Position numbers and translations under genes: made by a program. A DNA stretch of 14,121 nucleotides. It comes from an uncultured Planctomycetaceae bacterium. Lineage in GTDB: Bacteria; Planctomycetota; Planctomycetia; Pirellulales; Pirellulaceae. This document shows, piece by piece, positions 1-7,845 of this stretch. Within the stretch, counting starts at the first letter, position 1; every line of letters starts with the position of its first letter. The notes beneath the pieces were generated by a model. The model had not been told where the DNA came from, searched no databases, and saw only the letters and a list, made by a program, of their open reading frames with translations. Location of the stretch: contig CALBSZ010000467.1 in NCBI GenBank assembly GCA_937967665.1, forward strand, positions 1 to 14,121, in the 5' to 3' direction.

Positions 1-1
1 T

Positions 2-3000
2 CTTGATAACACACTCGACGGTGGCGCTGGCCACGATGTCCTGAACGGCCGGGCGGGTAATGACATGGTGTTCGGTGGAGCAGGGGACGACACGATGACC
101 GGTGGCGGCGGCGACGATACATACGCGTTTTATGCCGACATCCCTCAAGGAAGCAACGAGCTTGACGAGACTGGTGGCGGGATTGATACACTCGACTTTT
201 CGACAACACTACTCAGTCCGATCACGATCGATCTTTCGCAGAGTACCCTTCAGTCGGTCAATCAGAACCTCGCGTTGTCACTCGGGGCTTCGGACACGAT
301 GGAGAACGTGATTGCAGGTTCTGGAGACGATCGTATTACAGGTAACGCGTTGGATAACCAACTTGCAGGAGGCGAAGGCGATGACGTCGTTGATGCCGGG
401 CTCGGGAGTGACCGGTTAGACGGTGGCGATGGTGATGACCAATTATTCGGCGGCGACGGGAGTGACACGTATTCGTTTGCTGCGAATGCTGACGTCGGCA
501 GCGACGTGGTCACAGATTCGGGCGGTGCCGGCGACGAACTCGACTTTTCACTGACAGAGTCCGCTGGCATTGCAATCGATCTAAGCAGCACGCTAGTACA
601 ATCGGTTAACAATTTTCTCCGCTTGACGTTGGCTTCCGCATCGAGCATCGAAAACGTGACTGGAACGGAGCTAAATGACAGGATTGCTGGCAACGGTCTT
701 GATAACTATTTCGTCGGTGGTGATGGCGACGATACATATGTACTCGACACGGATGTCAGTCTTGGAATGGTCACAATTGATGAAAGTCGGGGTGGGCGGG
801 ACACGCTCGACTTTTCGGCGGCCCTAAGTCAAACCATTTCAGTGGACCTGGAACTTGCAACAATACAAATTGTTAACGGCAACCTATCTTTGTCAGTGAT
901 ACCAGTCGCTGGAATCGAGAACGTTATTGGCGGGGCACTCGGTGACACCATCTTCGGTAGTAGTTGGAGCAATACTCTCGAAGGAGGCCCTGGAGATGAC
1001 TTCTTGAATGGCCGCGGCGGTGACGACACCTATCGATTCGATGCGGATACTGGCCTTGGCAGCGATTCGATCGATGAATCTGAAGGTGGAATTGACACAC
1101 TAGATTTTTCCAAGACTGAATCCATAGGCGTCGTCATCGATCTCTCGGACCCAAACTTGCAAACGATCAATACAAATCTGGCGCTACTGCTAGGCAACTC
1201 CGATGCGTTTGAGAAGATCATTGGCGGACATGGTAGTGATGTATTGAGTGGCAATTCACTTTCCAACTACCTTGAAGGAGGTCTCGGAGATGACTCGCTG
1301 ATCGGTGGCACCGGCCGTGATCACTACGGTTTTGATGCGGACGTTCAACTGGGTCACGATACGATCGATGACACGAACGGTGAAGGATCGATTCTCGATT
1401 TTTCGCTGACAATCGACAGCGTGGTGACATTCCACCCCGGAACGACGGGAACACAGGTTGTCAACGAGAATCTCACGCTCACGCTACTTTCAGGAACAGT
1501 TATCGACGGCGTACTCGAGGATGCACATTCGGAGGTAAACTACGCGCCAGTGAATACGGTACCGTCCTCCCAAGTCACAAATGAGAATAGCGTTCTCTTC
1601 ATCAGCGGCATTCAAATTGCTGACGAAGACGCGCTCGGTGCCAACTTGACGGTCACGCTGTCGGCCGCCCACGGGACAGTGGAAGTACGCACAGACGTCG
1701 GCGATGGATTAGCGGCTGATGCCGTGTCCGGAAATGGATCGTCCAGCATTGCATTGATTGGATCACCGTTTGAAATCAATTCGACGCTTGTCGCTACGAA
1801 CGGGCTGAGCTACACACCTGACCTGAATTATGACGGCGACGACAACTTGACCATCATCACCGACGATGGCGGTAATACGGGAGTGGGTGGATCTCAAAGT
1901 GATATGGACGTCGTTCTAATTCAGGTTCTGAATGTGACGCCCACTGCACATGCCGGTGGCCCGTACAATACGAGGGTTCGCATTCCAATTACTTTGAATG
2001 CTGAAATGTCGAGCGATCCCGGGAATGACATTGTCGCTTATGCTTGGGATCTTGATAATGATGGACAGTTCGATGATGCGACTGGAGTGATGGCTGATTT
2101 TGTTGCATTCACTGAAGGAGACTTTACAGTCAGCGTTTTGGTTTCCGACGACGACGGTGCTATGTCAGTCGCATCAGCAACCGTATCCGTTGTCCCCTTG
2201 CCCCCGGCGACGGTAACGAATCGGCAGCTGTTTTACGCTAATTCCACATTCGTCGGTGATGATGCGATTGCAGGGAACAAGCAGGCACTCATGCCTGGTC
2301 AGGCGGCAACGTTTGCTAACTACTCCAGTTACGTTGACGGAATCAATGGCCTTGTAATCGAGGTCGACCGTTTGCATTCGACGGATCTATCATTGGTGTC
2401 TGACTTCTTGTTCCGAATGGGCAACAATGACGACCCAGGCACATGGAATCCGGCTCCGATGCCATCGGCCGTATCTATTCAGTCTGGCGTTGCGGCGAAT
2501 GAACCGGATCGAATCAGCTTACAGTGGGATGATGGCTCAATAACAAATACCTGGCTGCAAGTTTCGATTCTCGCAACCAAAAACACTGGGCTTGCTGCAG
2601 CCGACGTCTTTTACTTTGGCAACGCGGTCGGCGAGACAGGGGACGATCCGCGTGACGCTTTTGTCAACGCCTTCGACTTTGCGGGTGTTCGGGACCAAAT
2701 CACGCTTAGTGCCGACGTCAACCATCGCCACGATCATAACCGCGATGGGGTCGTGGACGGCGCCGACTTGGCTATCGTACGCGACCATTCGACAAGTTTT
2801 GCGACCGCGTTAGGTCTAGTCACAATTCCCGCCGCAACACCACTTCACCTTCCGCCACAGGCGAGTTTGTATCTTGTCGCGGAAACTCCTAGCTCCGAGA
2901 ACGATGTCGTTGTCGCCGACTATATCTATAATAATCCAAACCAAGTGCTGTCATCACTGACATGGCCAACGGTAATACTGACTGAGAAAGCAAATCGTCT

Positions 3001-3103
3001 GACGACGACTTCGAAGTTCGACTACGACGGCACTGAGCACTTGAACGACTTTGAAGCGTTGCTAGAAGAAATCGCCACCGATCTCGTCGATCGTATCGAA
3101 TGA
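2..3103 (+). CDS. Giant secreted calcium-repeat / PKD / dockerin protein, C-terminal part (5' truncated)
   Basis: The reading frame is open to the left edge, so the ATG at 65 is internal and the true start lies outside the window; residue numbers here count from that ATG. Five RTX-like units (glycine- and aspartate-rich calcium-binding motifs) begin with D-D-T-Y-like boxes at about residues 17, 133, 222, 320 and 418. Each unit continues through a DTLDFS-like box, an IDLS box, a Q-x-VN-x-NL box and an ENVIGG-like box. Next come a cadherin-like domain (about 500-622), a PKD domain (about 625-708, starting near HAGGPY) and a planctomycete C-terminal module (about 717-860). A dockerin-like pair of calcium loops follows: loop 1 keeps D860, D864, N868 and D871, and loop 2 is complete at D890, N892, D894, D898 and D901. 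A tail of about 90 residues follows. The protein is probably surface-exposed, perhaps an adhesin or matrix protein. The domain calls are secure; the function is inferred. Confidence 0.88.
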   Translation, partial: LDNTLDGGAGHDVLNGRAGNDMVFGGAGDDTMTGGGGDDTYAFYADIPQGSNELDETGGGIDTLDFSTTLLSPITIDLSQSTLQSVNQNLALSLGASDTMENVIAGSGDDRITGNALDNQLAGGEGDDVVDAGLGSDRLDGGDGDDQLFGGDGSDTYSFAANADVGSDVVTDSGGAGDELDFSLTESAGIAIDLSSTLVQSVNNFLRLTLASASSIENVTGTELNDRIAGNGLDNYFVGGDGDDTYVLDTDVSLGMVTIDESRGGRDTLDFSAALSQTISVDLELATIQIVNGNLSLSVIPVAGIENVIGGALGDTIFGSSWSNTLEGGPGDDFLNGRGGDDTYRFDADTGLGSDSIDESEGGIDTLDFSKTESIGVVIDLSDPNLQTINTNLALLLGNSDAFEKIIGGHGSDVLSGNSLSNYLEGGLGDDSLIGGTGRDHYGFDADVQLGHDTIDDTNGEGSILDFSLTIDSVVTFHPGTTGTQVVNENLTLTLLSGTVIDGVLEDAHSEVNYAPVNTVPSSQVTNENSVLFISGIQIADEDALGANLTVTLSAAHGTVEVRTDVGDGLAADAVSGNGSSSIALIGSPFEINSTLVATNGLSYTPDLNYDGDDNLTIITDDGGNTGVGGSQSDMDVVLIQVLNVTPTAHAGGPYNTRVRIPITLNAEMSSDPGNDIVAYAWDLDNDGQFDDATGVMADFVAFTEGDFTVSVLVSDDDGAMSVASATVSVVPLPPATVTNRQLFYANSTFVGDDAIAGNKQALMPGQAATFANYSSYVDGINGLVIEVDRLHSTDLSLVSDFLFRMGNNDDPGTWNPAPMPSAVSIQSGVAANEPDRISLQWDDGSITNTWLQVSILATKNTGLAAADVFYFGNAVGETGDDPRDAFVNAFDFAGVRDQITLSADVNHRHDHNRDGVVDGADLAIVRDHSTSFATALGLVTIPAATPLHLPPQASLYLVAETPSSENDVVVADYIYNNPNQVLSSLTWPTVILTEKANRLTTTSKFDYDGTEHLNDFEALLEEIATDLVDRIE
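101..1500 (+). repeat. Five long-period RTX-like coding repeats
   Basis: Diverged tandem repeats at the protein level lie inside the giant secreted protein. The first codon of the D-D-T-Y-like box of each unit is at 113, 461, 728, 1022 and 1316. The spacings are therefore 348, 267, 294 and 294 bases (116, 89, 98 and 98 residues). The first spacing is longer because unit 1 carries extra G-G-x-G-x-D turns before unit 2. The last unit is degenerate: its box reads R-D-H-Y and it lacks a terminal glycine-rich block. In known RTX proteins such turns bind calcium and fold into a beta-roll outside the cell. The DNA copies differ at many bases, so these are old duplications, not recent slippage. Confidence 0.85.
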
Positions 3104-3294
3104 GGAAGCGGAAAGGAACACGCGTCTCTTTTCAAGTAAGGGAGTCAACACGTGAGGATGACAACAGTTACTCGACAAACACGGTATTCGACGCTTGGGC
3201 GGGCATACTTTGATACAACTCCAGAGCGGGTTCGAGCAGTAGGTTCTCGGAACACCCGTCAACTTCAAAGTTTGCTATTTCCTCAAGCGTCGTT
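3104..3294. other. Gap between convergent genes, no feature seen
   Basis: This stretch of 191 bases separates the stop codons of the giant repeat protein and the dihydrouridine synthase. I looked for a shared terminator hairpin with a T-rich tail and did not find a convincing one. Short open frames here run into the neighbouring genes on the wrong strand and show no recognisable family. A base composition change appears to begin around here. Confidence 0.5.
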
Positions 3295-4353
3295 TCATCC
3301 TGAGATACGGTCTACGTTCGCGGCAGTTTCCCGCGGAAAGTGTTGCGCGACGACTTGATAGAACTCTTCAGGCGTGCTGACGCGCGCGACATGGCTGCGG
3401 AAGTGGCGAGCACCGAATTTTCCCTGAGCATAGCAGCAGGCGTACTTTCTCATGAGCAACGTCCCCTTTTCCACGCCAAATCGCTCCGTGACCAGCCGGT
3501 AATGCCGCAGCATGATTTGACGCTGTTCTTCCAGCGAGGGATCCGGCGGGACAGGTTCGCCGCGGAGCGCCGCGGCGGCCTGCATGAACAACCAGGGACG
3601 GCCGAGCGCGGCGCGCGCGATCATGACGGCGTCGACTTCGTACTTCTCGAAGGCGGTCACTACTTTCTCCGCGGAATCAAGATCCCCATTGCCGATCAGG
3701 GGGATCCGCCGCAAGTGCTGTTTGATGTCGGCGATCTTTTCCCAGTCCGCGCAGCCTTTGAAGTAGTCTTGCGCCGTGCGACCGTGAACCGTCAGGGCGG
3801 CGGCCCCGGATTCTTCGACCACTCGAGCGATCTCGTTGGCATTGATGGTGTCACGAGAACAGCCCAATCGAATCTTGGCGGTAACGGGCGTTGGCGCGCA
3901 CGCTTCGACCACCCGCGTGATGATCCGTCCCATCCGCTGCGGTTCACGCAGGAGATAGGACCCACTGTGAGCTTTCTCGGTGACTTGTTTGACCGGGCAG
4001 CCGAAGTTAATGTCGACAACGCTCACCTGGTACTCTTCGGCCAGGCGTTGTCCGACGCGGGCCAGGGTGTCCGGATCGTTATCCCAGATCTGGACGGCCA
4101 GCGGCCGCGCTTCTTCCTTGACGCCCCACAGCCGGTCCGGATGCTCGGCCTTCACCTGATCCATCCAGACAAAACCCTTGGCGTTGACCATTTCTGTTGC
4201 CTGCAAGCCTGCTCCTCCGAAGTCCCGTACGATCTGACGAAACGCGAAGTTGGTGAATCCCGCCATCGGCGCCTGCAGGATCGGCGGGTCCACCGGCAAG
4301 TTGACGATGTGGAAGGGCGCGACGCGCGGGATCAGGGCGGGAGGACGGGGCAT
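3295..4353 (-). CDS. dusB: tRNA-dihydrouridine synthase, DusB-like
   Basis: Predicted FMN enzyme that reduces specific uridines in the tRNA D-loop to dihydrouridine using NADPH, in the cytoplasm. The 352 residues fit the family length. Motifs in order are LQAPMAGFTNFAFR (27-39), the flavin-site signature with N instead of the usual D; DINFGCPVKQVT (114-125) with the catalytic cysteine at 119; TAKIRLG (158-164) with the conserved lysine at 160; LTVHGRTAQDYFKG (187-200) with histidine 190; IGNGDLDSAE (220-229); and MIARAALGRPWLF (244-256). The C-terminal part matches the helical tRNA-binding domain in position. The ATG at 4351-4353 has no clear Shine-Dalgarno sequence and lies 9 bases after the stop of the SGNH gene, so it is probably cotranscribed or translationally coupled with that gene. 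The Dus fold is very sure; the DusB subtype, and so the symbol, is likely but not proven. Confidence 0.93.
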   Translation of the reverse strand: MPRPPALIPRVAPFHIVNLPVDPPILQAPMAGFTNFAFRQIVRDFGGAGLQATEMVNAKGFVWMDQVKAEHPDRLWGVKEEARPLAVQIWDNDPDTLARVGQRLAEEYQVSVVDINFGCPVKQVTEKAHSGSYLLREPQRMGRIITRVVEACAPTPVTAKIRLGCSRDTINANEIARVVEESGAAALTVHGRTAQDYFKGCADWEKIADIKQHLRRIPLIGNGDLDSAEKVVTAFEKYEVDAVMIARAALGRPWLFMQAAAALRGEPVPPDPSLEEQRQIMLRHYRLVTERFGVEKGTLLMRKYACCYAQGKFGARHFRSHVARVSTPEEFYQVVAQHFPRETAANVDRISG

Positions 4354-4362
4354 GGGGGCGCG

Positions 4363-5619
4363 TTACTTGCTGGCGTGGCGGAGTTCAGAAATGTGTGGAC
4401 GGGGCTTCGCGAGCGCGGCGATCTGCTTTTCTTTTTCGGCGATGAGCGGATCGAACATGGGGATTTCCACGGCGTTGTTCCCCTGCTCGTGCTTGCGAAA
4501 CAGAAACAGATACGTTTCATTCTGCGGGCGATAGCGATGAAAGAACAGTTCGTCTTTCTCGCGAATCAAATTGCGAAGCTGGTTGACTCGCGCGACGTCC
4601 GGAGTCGGCGGGAGGCCTGGCTGATCGAGTTGGAAGTCACGGAACGCGGCGGCGGAACGCGTTGCCAACACGTTGCCGTCAACCAACAACTGGTAAGTGC
4701 CGTCGGCCAGGCCCGTGATGCGGAGCCGCTGCCCGCCGCCGTAACGCGATTGCAGGGCGCGTGCCGCCGCCGGCAGCGGCGGCCAGGGAAGCGAATCCGC
4801 ATGCAAACGCCAGCGTAGCGTTTCCGCGGAGAACTCCAATTCGTCGATCTTGCCCCCCGAAACGGACACTTCTTCCTTTGCTGCGTCGACAGTGACACTC
4901 AGGTTGCCTTGGAATGGATCGGGCTGCGGCGATGCGAGAAAATAGCGAGACAGCAGGAAGCTGGTGTGCCAGTACCCGTACTCGTTGGGATGCATGCCGT
5001 TGTCGGTCCCCACGACCTGGCCGTCGGGAGTCAGTCCGAACCAGGGTTCACCATAGAGGTCGATCACCGCAAGTTCGCGGTACTGCGCGGTCTTCAAAAT
5101 GGCATCGCGGTACAGCAGGATCCGGCGATTGGCTTCTTCCGCATCGGCGAAATACCCGCCGACTTTCACGAATTGATAGGGCGTCACGAGAACCAGACGC
5201 GCGTTGGTCTTGGCCAAATCGTCCAGCAGGCGGTCGAGTCCCCGGTGGAATTCGTCAAGCCCTGCTTTCCCGGCAAATGATTCGTTCGAGCCATAGGCCA
5301 CGACAATCACCGTCGGCTGGGACTCGTTCACGTCTTGAATCAGCCGGCGGTAGCCTTCTCGCCGCCCCCCAAAAACACCACGCGCGTCGCCGAAAACGGT
5401 ATCGCCGCTCCAGCCGAGATTCCGGAACGTCACCTGACGGTCAGGCAGGCGGCAGGTGAGCAGTGTTTCCAGGTATCCATCGACTTGCATGCGTTCGATA
5501 AAAGTGCCCCCCAGCCAGACCACGCGATCACCGTCTCGCAGCGGCACGAGCGGTGGATCGTCGGCCAGCGTTTCGGCTGCGATTCCGCAGAGGATAGAAG
5601 CCAGCAAAAAATAACGCAT
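4363..5619 (-). CDS. Secreted SGNH/GDSL-fold hydrolase-like protein with planctomycete C-terminal domain
   Basis: Predicted exported protein of 418 residues. The ATG at 5617-5619 is preferred over one 51 bases upstream because it is preceded by AAGGA at 7 bases and begins a good signal peptide (MRYFLLASILCGIAAETLA). SGNH blocks are recognisable: block I WLGGTFIER (35-43), block II NLGWSGDT (67-74) with the oxyanion glycine, block III YGSNE (109-113) with the oxyanion asparagine, and block V DNGMH (206-210) with the catalytic D-x-x-H pair. At the block I position where the family has G-D-S with the nucleophilic serine, this protein has G-G-T (threonine 39). A linker with a small beta-rich segment (about 240-330) leads to a C-terminal stretch with FFHRYRPQNETYLF and FRKHEQG (359-380) that I recognise from planctomycete SGNH proteins. 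Substrate unknown; ester hydrolysis of polysaccharide side groups is a guess. The dihydrouridine synthase gene follows 9 bases downstream. Confidence 0.82.
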   Translation of the reverse strand: MRYFLLASILCGIAAETLADDPPLVPLRDGDRVVWLGGTFIERMQVDGYLETLLTCRLPDRQVTFRNLGWSGDTVFGDARGVFGGRREGYRRLIQDVNESQPTVIVVAYGSNESFAGKAGLDEFHRGLDRLLDDLAKTNARLVLVTPYQFVKVGGYFADAEEANRRILLYRDAILKTAQYRELAVIDLYGEPWFGLTPDGQVVGTDNGMHPNEYGYWHTSFLLSRYFLASPQPDPFQGNLSVTVDAAKEEVSVSGGKIDELEFSAETLRWRLHADSLPWPPLPAAARALQSRYGGGQRLRITGLADGTYQLLVDGNVLATRSAAAFRDFQLDQPGLPPTPDVARVNQLRNLIREKDELFFHRYRPQNETYLFLFRKHEQGNNAVEIPMFDPLIAEKEKQIAALAKPRPHISELRHASK

Positions 5620-5897
5620 CGTGTTTTCCTTGAAAGTTGGACTCGACAACAGGGTTCGTCGGGAGCGCATGAATGCAGGTGGCTCGACGGGCTACCCTGC
5701 TTTCGAATGATATCCGGCCGACCGCTCCGTTCCAACCTCGGAGTCGTGTGAAACTTTATCGATTAGGCCAAATCTGAGGGTCGTGCCTGTAATTCCCTTC
5801 ATAGGGGAAATCGTAACTGGAACGGTTGTAGGCAGACGATGTAATCACTGCTTCTCGCCGTTCCTGCACAAATCAAATCTTGATCAAACAGACTCGC
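5620..5897. other. Divergent intergenic region with small inverted repeat
   Basis: About 278 bases lie between the start codons of the SGNH protein (minus) and the multihaem cytochrome (plus), so promoters for both transcription units should lie here. I found no pair of -35 and -10 boxes good enough to call on either strand. An interrupted palindrome, TTCCC at 5793-5797 and GGGAA at 5805-5809 with a 7-base spacer, lies about 90 bases before the cytochrome start and could be an operator. With arms of only 5 bases, chance is a real alternative. Confidence 0.35.
5627..5631 (-). promoter_or_regulatory. Ribosome binding site deciding the SGNH protein start
   Basis: On the minus strand this reads AAGGA, with 7 bases before the ATG at 5617-5619. 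This spacing is near ideal and supports the shorter start with the signal peptide over the upstream in-frame ATG at 5670. Confidence 0.6.
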
Positions 5898-7841
5898 ATG
5901 CCCCCAGTCAAGTTCCAGTCCCTGTTCGGCCTGTTTGTCATGCTCTTCGCGCTCGCCATGCCATCGCCGGCGTGGGCGGTGCCCTACGCGGTTCGGGACA
6001 ATCCGTTCCCGTACGATCCCGACTGGCCGCGTGTGATGGTCATTTTGCGAAACAAGTGCTCGGGCTGCCATCGACCTGCGACCGAGCAACCGGACTTCAC
6101 GAACCACCAGTCGCTGCTGTCGGCGCAAAGCGGTGGTGATCCGCTTGTGGTCCCGGGCAACGCCGCCGACTCGCCGCTGATGTGGGCCGTTGAATGGAAT
6201 GTGGAACATGCGCCGAAGAGCAAGTCTAGTAGCGAACCGCACATGCCGCCAAAGAAGGAAGAATGGCTGACTCGCGGACAAATTGAAACGATCCGGCAAT
6301 GGATCAACAATGGAGCGCTCGAATTCGTTCGTCCCGACTGCTGTGCCGAACGGCCGCTGATCGAATCCGACTTTCCGTCGGCGCGGCAGTGCGGCAAGTG
6401 CCATCCGAAGCAGTATCGGGAATGGTCGCGTTCGATGCACGCCTACGCGCAGCACAGCCCGGTGTTCGAAGCGTTCAATCTGACGCTGCAAGAGCGCACA
6501 GGTGGCACGATTGGGACGTTCTGCACGCGCTGCCATACCCAGGTCGGCACGGCGATCGGAGAAGACGGTCTGCGGCGCAACGTCAATCGCGCTCAAATTT
6601 CCATGGAGGGCGTGACCTGCGTGACGTGCCATCGGCGACAGCATCGGCACTACAAAGCAAGTACGCGCGTGGCGATCGAACCCGGCGGGCTGTACGAGAC
6701 ATGCATCTACGGTCCGTTCGACAATCCGGTGGCTGTCGAGGCGGGATCCCATCCGGCGGCCCGCAACGCGTACATCAAGTCCTCTCAGTTTTGCGGAGAA
6801 TGCCACGACGTCACGATTCCAGGCGGCATCCGACTGGAGGAAGCGTTCAGCGAATGGCAGAACAGTCCCGCGGCCGACCAGGGAATTACCTGCCAGCAGT
6901 GCCACATGGGCCCGGTCCAAGGTGTGCCGATTCCGGACTGCGAACGACCGCTGGGCCGCGCTGCTGTTGTCCCCGGGGTCAAACCCGAGGACCTGCCGCT
7001 ACGACGCCTTACCGATCACACGTTTTCAGGGCCCGACTATTCGCTGCTTCCCGACACTGAGTTCCCGCACAAGCTGGACTGGATGTACGAGAAAGACTAT
7101 CGCAATCAGGATAACCTGACCGCGTACGAGAAGGAGACCCTGCATGAATTGCGGCTGCGAAACCGCCGGCAACTGCGGATCGCCGACTTTAAGAGGTACG
7201 AACTGCTCAGGAACGCGGCTGAAATCCAAGTGCACCACCCCCGTACGGCCACCTGTGGCCAGCTGACGCACGTGCGCGTGGACGTGACCAGCAAGTTCGC
7301 GGGGCATAATTTTCCCACCGGCTTTACGGCGGAACGGCAGCTGTGGGTATCGTTGACCGTCTGTGATCCGCGGGGCCGAGTGGTCTTCGAAACGGGAAAC
7401 CTGGATAAGAACGGGGACCTGTTGGACGATCACAGCCACGAGGTCGTGGCATGCCATCGCGACTACGACCAACACCTGCTCAACTTCCAGAGCAAGTTCA
7501 TTACGTTGACGAACAAGGGCACGGAACGGTCGGTGGTGATTTCGGTGAACCGGCATCTGGATCCGCTCAACGTGCTGCGACCGGCCGCCGGCATCTCCGC
7601 CTCGTTCGGCAGGCCGCCGACGTTTCGCATCGCGAAAGGCAACCTGCCGCCGCTGCAAACCGTTGGCAGGGACTATCCCGTCCCGTTGCCAGGCACGGGG
7701 GATTATCACGTGCATGCCCGTTTGAATTACCGTCACCTGCCTCCCACGTTGTTAGACCATATCGGCACACCCCACCTCAAGCACCTGTTGGAAGTCGTCG
7801 TGATTGACGAACACCGTTCCATCATCCACGTGACCAAGTGA
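5898..7841 (+). CDS. Secreted six-haem c-type cytochrome (Planctomycete cytochrome C domain plus c554-like multihaem domain)
   Basis: Predicted exported electron-transfer protein of 647 residues. The ATG at 5898 is preferred because it starts directly before a signal peptide (hydrophobic residues about 7-21, then PSPAWA); an in-frame TTG at 5880 would add six residues. Neither start has a clear Shine-Dalgarno sequence. There are six C-x-x-C-H haem motifs: CSGCH 54, CGKCH 165, CTRCH 209, CVTCH 241, CGECH 299 and CQQCH 332. The first lies in a domain like the Planctomycete cytochrome C family, with HMPPK (115-119) as a possible methionine ligand and a WINNGA end (135-140). The other five lie in a region resembling the cytochrome c554/c-prime family, with QYREWSRSMHAYA after the second motif. 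From about residue 345 to the end there are no haem motifs; this part has an AGHNFPTG box and a beta-rich look. It is followed 4 bases later by the barrel protein gene. The haems are certain by motif; partners and redox role are inferred. Confidence 0.9.
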   Translation: MPPVKFQSLFGLFVMLFALAMPSPAWAVPYAVRDNPFPYDPDWPRVMVILRNKCSGCHRPATEQPDFTNHQSLLSAQSGGDPLVVPGNAADSPLMWAVEWNVEHAPKSKSSSEPHMPPKKEEWLTRGQIETIRQWINNGALEFVRPDCCAERPLIESDFPSARQCGKCHPKQYREWSRSMHAYAQHSPVFEAFNLTLQERTGGTIGTFCTRCHTQVGTAIGEDGLRRNVNRAQISMEGVTCVTCHRRQHRHYKASTRVAIEPGGLYETCIYGPFDNPVAVEAGSHPAARNAYIKSSQFCGECHDVTIPGGIRLEEAFSEWQNSPAADQGITCQQCHMGPVQGVPIPDCERPLGRAAVVPGVKPEDLPLRRLTDHTFSGPDYSLLPDTEFPHKLDWMYEKDYRNQDNLTAYEKETLHELRLRNRRQLRIADFKRYELLRNAAEIQVHHPRTATCGQLTHVRVDVTSKFAGHNFPTGFTAERQLWVSLTVCDPRGRVVFETGNLDKNGDLLDDHSHEVVACHRDYDQHLLNFQSKFITLTNKGTERSVVISVNRHLDPLNVLRPAAGISASFGRPPTFRIAKGNLPPLQTVGRDYPVPLPGTGDYHVHARLNYRHLPPTLLDHIGTPHLKHLLEVVVIDEHRSIIHVTK

Positions 7842-7845
7842 CCCT

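Noticed and set aside
1..1500. Repetitive DNA considered as a CRISPR or tandem DNA array
   Set aside because: The repeats are at the protein level, diverged in DNA, in frame and without unique spacers of even length.
3229..3237. GGTTCGAGC, resembling a tRNA T-loop
   Set aside because: No flanking T-stem, anticodon arm or acceptor stem can be formed around it.
3152..3358. Possible small gene in the convergent gap
   Set aside because: It overlaps the 3' end of the dihydrouridine synthase gene, has no clear ribosome binding site and no recognisable sequence features.
3340..4818. Long plus-strand open frame of 492 codons
   Set aside because: It lies antisense to the dihydrouridine synthase and SGNH genes, both with clear family motifs; its translation is arginine-rich with no recognisable domain. 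It is an effect of GC-rich codons.
5620..5670. Longer N-terminus for the SGNH protein from the ATG at 5670
   Set aside because: It would bury the signal peptide behind 17 polar residues, and the downstream ATG has a well-placed AAGGA.
5880..5897. TTG start for the multihaem cytochrome
   Set aside because: It adds six residues before the signal peptide without a ribosome binding site; the ATG at 5898 is simpler, although TTG cannot be excluded.
5799..6920. Minus-strand open frame of 373 codons
   Set aside because: It is antisense to the multihaem cytochrome, whose six haem motifs prove the plus frame; its product is arginine- and histidine-rich with no domain.
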